Assembly (NCBI GenBank): GCA_020091685.1
Contig: CM034603.1
Coordinates: forward strand, 18,251,584-18,315,583
Length of the DNA stretch: 64,000 nt
Source: Lutjanus erythropterus
Taxonomy: Eukaryota; Chordata; Actinopteri; Lutjaniformes; Lutjanidae
Direction of reading: 5' to 3'
Part shown: positions 35,266 through 64,000 of the stretch, one piece after another
Numbering within the stretch: the stretch's first letter is position 1
Layout of the letters: each line of letters begins with the position of its first letter
Notes under the pieces: generated by a model
Told to the model about the DNA's origin: nothing
What the model saw: only the letters and a program-made list of their open reading frames with translations
Databases searched by the model: none
Position numbers and translations under genes: made by a program

Positions 35266-36794
35266 TACCACATCGAGCCGCTCCACTTTATTCAGGCACT
35301 TTAATCATACATGCATCTATGTTCCCTGACACCTGTGTGGACAGCTGCACAAAGCAACTGTGCGTGTTTGTACATTTAAACATGCAAATGAGTATTTCAG
35401 GCTTCACTGACACACAAGCATCCACTTAATTATATCTGTTCAACTTAAGTAGACCAATGAAAAATAATGTGCGCTCATGGTGAAGAGAGAGCTGAGAAAT
35501 TTCATGTGACCACATTGTCATTTTGCACCGCTCAGTGTCAATAGACATGTATCATGTTGCATTGCATATTAACCAGCTTAAACAAATTGCCAGGACAAGT
35601 AGTGGTGCCATGCAGAGATCACACAGATCGCATGCTGTCAGCACTAGCTGTTAATGGTTATCCTGTCTGCGGCCAGAATCCTGCGGAGGATGTCTGGTTT
35701 CCTGAGAGGCCGTGATTTGTCAAAGTGGACCAGATAGCTGGCCAATGAACAAGTTCAGTGTACATGCATCTGTTCGAAATACAATCTCATCTTCGTCCAC
35801 TTCTCTTACATTATGTATCTGACATGTAGGTACAGTGTAGCTGGTCAGTGTATAAGATGTTGCTGTCTGGTAATCCTACAGTTAAATGCAAAAACACGAA
35901 TAGTGATCGACTGTGTGAACAGTGAAACGACGACTGTTCTGCACGTCATCAGTCTGCTTCTCAGATTGTCCTTCCTGCTCTTTAAATATGTCTGTTTCCT
36001 TCATAATAATTTGTCTCCATCCACCCTCCTCACCCCATCATTCATCCTACTTTCTGTTTCCGCTGCCTCAGCATTGGCTTTCAGTCAATACCATTTGTCC
36101 GAGGGAGGAAGCCAGTACACCACCCATCTCAAATAATTATATCCATAGATTGATTGTTGACCCTCATTAGGTTTAGTTGCAGTGCTGCCCTTCACAAGGT
36201 AAGGTCAGACTTTCAGTAGAGAATAAATTAATTGTTCACTTCACCATTTAGATCCAGTTTGATAAAACAAAGAACTACTTTTGGTGATGTATGACCTAAT
36301 TCCACTTGGAAAAACGTCTTGGATCAAATGTTTGTGGTGAAGATGGGTTTAAATTACAGTATAGTGACATAGAACATTAAAAATAAAGAATAGAGCCCAT
36401 TAAAAACCTAACAATGCCCTGCACAACATAACAATGGAAGATGTATGTTGCTTTGAATGTGTTTTCATGGACACAAAGATGCTGTAATTAATCAGGGCTT
36501 AACGATAAATCACTTTTATGTGAACATCGTGATTTGAAGGAGTGTAATTTTCAAAGCACAAGATTAGAAGTTTTATCCGTTTTAATTCTAATTGAAACCA
36601 TTTCTGTGTTAGCAAACTATAAAAGTTTAACTAAAGTTGAACATCAACTTTATGAGTATAAAAACAACCAGTTATTTTTGTAGCTGTTCAGTAAACTGTA
36701 GATAATTAATGTTATTTCTGTGAGCTGGACAAACTGTAAAATTAAAACTCTGGGTAAAAAGCTCTCGGCATTCAGATTTCTGTAGTATTTAGTA

Positions 36795-37102
36795 AGGCTG
36801 CACCATAAGGTAATGATAAGGTGAATGTTAATTCACAGTTAGTTGGAATGATTGTTTTTGCATCAGAATTTTCATTTTCATGTGATTTTCATTTGTTGGT
36901 GTCTGTTCCACACAAACATGCTTTCTTACATCCGGAGAACAAGATTTATATTCCAGGGCGTCTCTGCAGCACTACAGTACTTCCTTATAATCCTGTTTTG
37001 TCACTCATTTTTCCTTTATCAAAAAACTTCAGCTTCCATGGTTTTGATATTACACTTGGCCATGTTTTGGTTTTGATAATATTTCGATTAATTGCACAGC
37101 CT
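36795..37102. mobile_element. hAT-like MITE family of 11572-11890, copy 3
   Basis: Starts AGGCTGCACCATAA and ends ATTGCACAGCCT; interior TCTGTTCCACACAAACATG and ACATCCGGAGAACAAGATTT match copy 1. Confidence 0.6.
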
Positions 37103-40100
37103 CGTTTCCTTGAGTAAGAAACGCCACTCTTTATCGCTTAGATGCCTGGAAGTGTACAGTAAAGAACGAGCTGTGTCACTTTGGCGTTTAAAAACACCAG
37201 AGTGTTTGTGTATATCTACAGAAACAATCTAATCTAATTTTCTGACAGCACTTACCTGTCAACTCGATTGACAGATTAATAGAGAACAGTATTGAATCTC
37301 CCATTTAAACTTTAAAGCACATCGTACTGTTATTTTTAAGCTGATCACCTTGAAGGCACAGCTTTTGGTTTTTGTCTTGGCTTTGTTTGCCTTCCATCTC
37401 TGGAAAGGGCGGCCGCACACACCTCTGTTTCTCTGTTACAAATACCACAGTGTGATCTGTCACCAATGGACGTCTGAAACCATGTTGCAACATTTTACAA
37501 ATGTCAGGATGTGAGTCACTGATAGTGGATCAGTCTTGGAGTTGAGTGTTAAACTAACGTGCAGTGCCAATTTGTTTCACGGTGTACAGTTGGAAAGACA
37601 AACAGAAGTACTGGACAAAGAGGCTAAAGGTGACATAAAGTGAGTAAACAGAGCAGGACACACACACACACTTAAAGACTCTCTCTTCTTGTGAGGACAT
37701 CCCAACCACTACACAAAACGTTAAACATGATCTTTCCCATTTAAAGACAAAAACTGACCCAAATATATGATCAGAGGAGAATTTTTCTTATCTTTTTTTT
37801 GTGTGAAGAAATTTCATCTTAGTCCTCAAAGTACACTCAACATACACACACACACACACAGTCTCATATATCACTAAGCTCAGGAGGGGAGAGCACTGAC
37901 TCTTAACACCAAGGGGCGTTTTGCCCTTCACAAATCTGTGTCAGTGATAGTGTGATCACAGGAGAGAGTTGAAATGTCCACAGGCTGTAATAGGATCTAG
38001 TTTCGAGCTCGGCTGGCTTCACAGGCCTTTGTTGGGACTTGTGAAGTCATATGAGGTCATTGGTTGGCTTGCACATTTTGTTTTATGGGTGGCAGAGTTA
38101 TGCAAAGACCCCCCCAAAGAGCTCCAGGGCAGGCTAGTACGAACAATATCATAATTACTTCTCTCCATTTGTCACACAAAGCATGAGCGCGAGCCTTTCA
38201 GGTTCTGTTGCTAGTTTACACACCAAAACACTGCTTTGAGTTTTGGATAACTCTTTATTATCAAGCGTTGAAATCACATCAAAGAGTCGTTAACAGTCTT
38301 TTAAAGCTGCAACTCACGTTTTTGGGACCATTATAGTAAAGTTTGACTGGGCCTGTTCCAGTCTGAACCAGCTGGTGTTGGCTGGTCAATATCAGCAGGA
38401 GAAAGAATATTTTAAAAAGTGGACCAATATGATGAACAAGTGGTAAAATTATGTGGTCACTCCTGTTCATTCAGTCTCCAGCTCTCTAAGGCGTTTTCAC
38501 ACCTGTGGTTTTTTTTTTTAGTTTGGCTGAATCAGACTCTGCCTCATTTTCCCCCTTGATGCAATTTTTTCAGATTTGAACACAGAAATGACACTCGGGT
38601 GCAGATTAAAACAAGCACACCAGGATTTTTAAGGAGAGGTTATCTTGGTCCGATCCCAAACACCTAAACATTTGTGGTGGCACATGATCCAACCTGGATC
38701 CAACACAACTACCAGTCGTACTCTATAAGTTTGACCTAAGCGGTTTATCTGTAAGCATCTTCTTTGCAAAGTGTGATGCAGTCTGTTTCAAGACCTTTCC
38801 TCAAAGTGCATTCAGCATTCTGTAATAATTACCACAGTTATGAGCAAATGCCGACTCAGCCATTGCTCCATGTTAAATTGCAGACCAATGTTTCCCTCAG
38901 AAATATGCAGTAGCCCAGAACAAAGGACCTTATTCCTGCGTTAACTCTCTTCCTCCTGCTTTAGACACATCTGACCAATAAGCAGAGTGAAACTTCTCAG
39001 TGGTTTGTAGTGATGTATTTTGGTTCGCTTTGATTTTTCAGTGTGTGAAAAGGAGCCAAACCAGTGGGAAAACGCTCCATGATTTCAAATTCATCAACTG
39101 ATTCGGACCAGAGCAAGCAAATTATAGGAATGAAAACGACACAAGGGTCCTTGTTGCCCGTGGTTCTTGATCCATCACATATACACTTAGTCTTTTACCT
39201 CCGTTTCTTTTCTCTTTTCTTTCAGTATAAATTAGCAAAGCAAACTGTTTGTTTTTGATATCCATTTCTGTGCTGGTGCAGCAACACAAAGAAACAAGGT
39301 GTAATTTGTGTTCTTACAGGATTTTGTAGGTTACCTGGTGACACAGCTCTAATCATAGTCTACCTGTTGTTCAGTGTGTTGAAGTCATTGTTAGAGACTG
39401 AAGAAACCTGTGTATGTTGGCCGATACAGCGCGGGATGTCTAGTCTTTGCAGGTCTGTTCCTTGTGTATGAGGCACTTAAATACATATTTTTATTATGAT
39501 GTATTTTTCTGATGTTATTAATGTTTATACGATGGTTAATTTACATTTTGAATAGTGGACTATGCTGCAGTTATGTTTATATTAATCTGTTTGTGGAGTG
39601 TCAGAATACTGTTATATTACAGGTGATGATGCTGTAATGCAGTTTTAGTGCATACTGGCAAAAAAGGTTTGGACAACATGGTGCTAATAAGAAACAGAGA
39701 AGTCAGCAGAGACTTAGATAAATGTTTTCTACCAAGTGATGAGAACATGTAACAGATATAGTTCCATAAGTACGAGCATGACATCAAGTTGCTCAGTGGT
39801 CTGGGCTGAGATGGATGCCATGTTTGGATCATCTGCTGTTGTGATGTAATTAATGTTTAAATAAACCCTCGTTCAAGTTTCCCTGCCATCTTGATTATTT
39901 CATGATAAGGTTGAATTTAATTCAGTGGAACACGAGTCAAAACAAGATACTCTGCAGACCAGGTGGCCTAGAAACGTGGAGCATGGTAAAACAGCCACTA
40001 CACCTAGCTTTAGCCACCTTTACAATAGGAATCTTTTGTCTTTTACCTTCTGATCATACTTAAATCTCACACTGATGATTTAATAAATATGTTTCGTATT

Positions 40101-40778
40101 AAAACAGGAAATTGTTTCCCATTCACAAATGCTACTGGCAGATTTTTGCTCTCTGAATTGTTACCATGCTTGATTTGCCCACATAGCTATTAGAGCAATA
40201 CTGTATTCTGTACAGTTTGTAATTAATGTCTTAGAATGTGTATTTAATCACTTCATTAGAGTAGAATCTAAGATTTGTGACATTAAACACTTCAAATAGC
40301 TTAATCAATTCATGGGTACATTTCAAGGAAAATGCTGGTGCAGCTGTGTTGTGAATGAAAGCAGTAACATTTCAGGAACAAGCATGTAAAGGGCTGCGTT
40401 CGTCCATTATTTGTGTCATAAACTTGTTGAATATTAAATACCTTAACACAAGCACTAGACAAAAATAGCTCCTTGTCTGTTATGGTCTTGAAAATAAATC
40501 TTCTGCCATGTACATGTGCCCCATCCTCTTCTTCTCTTGGGTTGAATAGTGTTTGGCATCCATAAATGTTGCATTACCATCATCTCTTTCTATTCTGGTA
40601 TTGCCATGGCATGTGTTTAAAGGTGCAAGACAGAAATATTCCTGCATGTGTGAGTAGTGAAAATCATTCGCAGTACATGAAAAGGTATCCCAGTAGTTTA
40701 TCTGGAACTATGTATGACGGAGGCTGTAGATGCAACCAAACTCATTATTAATCTTCCTTTTCCTTCTCCGGCTTGCAG
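37103..40778. other. 3' part of yes1 intron 1
   Basis: Non-coding with short CA tracts near 37661 and 37845. No exon recognised before the acceptor at 40778, which has the C/T-rich tract TCTTCCTTTTCCTTCTCC. Confidence 0.45.
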
Positions 40779-40786
40779 GCTTGACG

Positions 40787-62044
<21,258 letters not shown>

Positions 62045-62436
62045 TCTGGGGGATTTGGGGGCGAACTCTGGCGTCACAGAGAGGTACATCAGTGGAGATC
62101 AAAGCCCGGGACAACAGAGAACCACGACAAATGGGAAAAGCCTTGATGAGGCTGCAGAGAAAGAGGTTTTAATGCTACAAACTAGACCACAACCACACTG
62201 GTTTATCTGCACACGCAAGAAGAAAATGTGTTCTGAAGTAGAGGTTTGTCCCTTGCGTACCCAGGGACCAAATGTTTGGGGAAGTGTCCAGCTGTGCAGA
62301 TTGGTGCTGGTATGTTAAGCTCTGGGAATCCTGCTAATCATAATAATCCATATGGACGGGCCACAACACTGTGATCAAAAAGATTTCAAATTAACGGCTA
62401 CTTGCAGATGCATTTTTTTTTTTTTTTACTTTTTGA

Positions 62437-62442
62437 AATAAA
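62437..62442 (+). terminator. Possible proximal yes1 polyadenylation signal (AATAAA)
   Basis: Hexamer about 0.4 kb after the stop codon, just after a poly-T run. Downstream sequence is C/T-rich rather than GT-rich, so it is the weaker candidate. Confidence 0.3.
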
Positions 62443-63110
62443 TTTCCCCACCCTCCTCCAATTTTTTAAATTTTATTTCATGACATAATTCTCTCATATT
62501 GGAGTTGAGACCTTTTACATGTACATGAGTTTGGTTTGAATATGTAGGTTGATGAGTATGTTTTTTTTTTAAGTGACCAACAACTGTGGTTGAACTGTCA
62601 AGTATGTGCTGTGACTGTAAAGCTTTGATGGAGAAGAGGCGAGGTGAAGTAAATAAGAGAGGATGTACTTTATGGATGCAAGAATGTACTGAGAGATCAA
62701 AGCAGATGTACATACAGTATGTGCAAAAAGATGTATTTTTAGCAGGTGTGATCAGGTGGATGAATGCGAGCATGAAAAGAGATTTGTATGATTCTTTTTA
62801 ACACGGTCACTTGAATGGCAAATCATGTCGATTTATTATGCTATTTCTCTTTTTTTATTTAAATGGGGACTTGAAATCATAAAGAGGTATTTTGATAATA
62901 TTCAAGTGCAAAAAAACATTTTTCCTGTTTAACATTTTATAAATGTTTTGAAATGGACACTTTTCAGCTGTGAAAATATTAAGTAAGATTGAGCTCGTTT
63001 CTGTCTGAAATTAGCATCTTGTCTTTTGTTCGGTGCACATCTCTCAATGCTGTAAAGGACTCTAACATACTGCTCTTCTTATTGCACACATCTACACAGT
63101 TTGACATCGC

Positions 63111-63116
63111 AATAAA
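63111..63116 (+). terminator. Probable distal yes1 polyadenylation signal (AATAAA)
   Basis: Canonical hexamer about 1.07 kb after the stop codon, with a downstream GT-rich element. Transposon-derived tandem repeats begin about 200 bp beyond it. Confidence 0.55.
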
Positions 63117-63319
63117 TGAGTTGTCTCGTGATAGATGGTCCAGGAAATTATTAGATCTGTTTAATTCACGTTGTCATGTAAAACATTCATGCAGCTGTAG
63201 TGTTGTTTCTCTTCTTCTCAGTAAAATCCCCCTGACCTATGACAAAATACACCTTCAATGTCCTTAAATCTGTGTCTGCAGGAGGACAAATTTTATCCAA
63301 AGACAACAACACAAAACAG

Positions 63320-63690
63320 ATCTCTTATTTCACCCTTTCTAAGTCCCGTCCCTTTTCCCCTCTGTGCTGCAATAACAATTGAACCATCTTTGTTAAAAGA
63401 TGTAGCTGGGGGACCTGTAAAGCAACTGTATATAGTCACATCTTAAGTTGGCTAATGTCAGCAAAATACAAGCTAACAAGCTAGCTAATCTTCATCAGTC
63501 ATTAACTGGCTAGTTACATCTGATAGCTAATGTTATGCAATGCTAATGAGCCGGCTAATATACATCAATCATTAGCTAGGTAGTTAGCAAGCATTTTGCT
63601 AACCTAAGGAGTGACTATGCCAGATCCTCCAGCAACAGAGAGAACAGAGCGAAAAGGAGTGGGGTGTAGAAAGGGTCAAAAAAAAAAAAA
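63320..63690. repeat. Tandem duplication unit 1 (371-bp period)
   Basis: Starts ATCTCTTATTTCACCC and contains AAAAGATGTAGCTGGGGGAC and TAGTCACATCTTAAGTTGGC, both repeated 371 bp or slightly further on. The interior is rich in GCTAGCTAAT / ATTAGCTAG palindromes. Confidence 0.7.
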
Positions 63691-64000
63691 ATCTCTTAAT
63701 ATACCCTTCCTACATCCCACCCCATTCTCCAATAATTGAGCAAGCTTGGATAAAAGATGTTGCTGGGGAACCTGTAAAGGTGACATACAGTATTTATATA
63801 TAGTCACATCTTAAGTTGGCGTATGTTAGCAGAATGCTAGCTACCTGCACAGTTAATCTTCATTAATCATTAGCCTTCTAATTAGCCAGCTACCACTTTT
63901 TTCTGTAGCAGAATACTAGCTAGCTGGCTAATCTACATCAATCATTAGCTACATAGCTACATCTGATAGCTAATATTTGCTAGCTAGTTAGCTAGCTTTT
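63691..64000. repeat. Tandem duplication unit 2, cut by the window end
   Basis: Starts ATCTCTTAATATACCC, then AAAAGATGTTGCTGGGGAAC and TAGTCACATCTTAAGTTGGC, then TAGC-rich sequence. Diverged by substitutions and a small insertion from unit 1; more units may follow outside the window. Confidence 0.65.

Larger units (their letters stand above)
62045..63135 (+). other. yes1: yes1 3' UTR
   Basis: Non-coding sequence after the stop codon with T-rich tracts. AATAAA occurs at 62437-62442 and again at 63111-63116; the second is followed by a GT-rich stretch (GAGTTGTCTCGTGAT) typical of a cleavage site. Together these suggest a short and a long 3' end; the outer limit is approximate. Confidence 0.6.

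Overview
The window is vertebrate nuclear DNA, almost certainly from a teleost fish and probably a percomorph (inference). It has low gene density, GT-AG introns, many microsatellites, and numerous short non-autonomous DNA transposons of types common in fish genomes. Two protein-coding genes can be read with confidence, arranged head to head.

adcyap1b (PACAP/PRP precursor) lies on the minus strand. Its four coding exons run from 18555 down to 16123 and encode 175 aa. A probable 5' UTR exon ends at 18934. The precursor has a signal peptide, a cryptic propeptide, a degenerate PRP/GHRH-like peptide and an intact PACAP-38 with amidation signal.

yes1 (Src-family tyrosine kinase Yes) lies on the plus strand. 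Its eleven coding exons run from 40787 to 62044 and encode 547 aa. A likely non-coding first exon ends at 25200, and the probable polyadenylation signal is at 63111. All eleven exons join in frame with GT/AG borders. The protein has the SH4 myristoylation/palmitoylation signal, a unique region with two TPFGG motifs, SH3, SH2, the kinase domain and the regulatory C-terminal tyrosine. As I recall, human YES1 and ADCYAP1 are also divergent neighbours (18p11.32), so this looks like an ancient linkage.

Layout: 1-15.7 kb is non-coding sequence 3' of adcyap1b, with transposon relics and one excellent RE1/NRSE (REST site) at 6957-6977. 15.7-19.3 kb is adcyap1b. 19.3-25 kb is the shared upstream region, with a promoter-like element, an RE1 variant, a weak CTCF-like site and a 68-bp-arm inverted repeat. 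25-63.1 kb is yes1, including a 15.6-kb first intron with nested transposons. 63.3-64 kb is a tandemly duplicated repeat.

I found no RNA genes, CRISPR arrays, recognisable viral sequence or autonomous transposase genes. There is no obviously new multi-gene system. The most noteworthy signals are the two RE1-type sites around the neuropeptide gene, the decay of the PRP peptide, an Ala in the yes1 FLVRES motif, and several nested or structured repeats.
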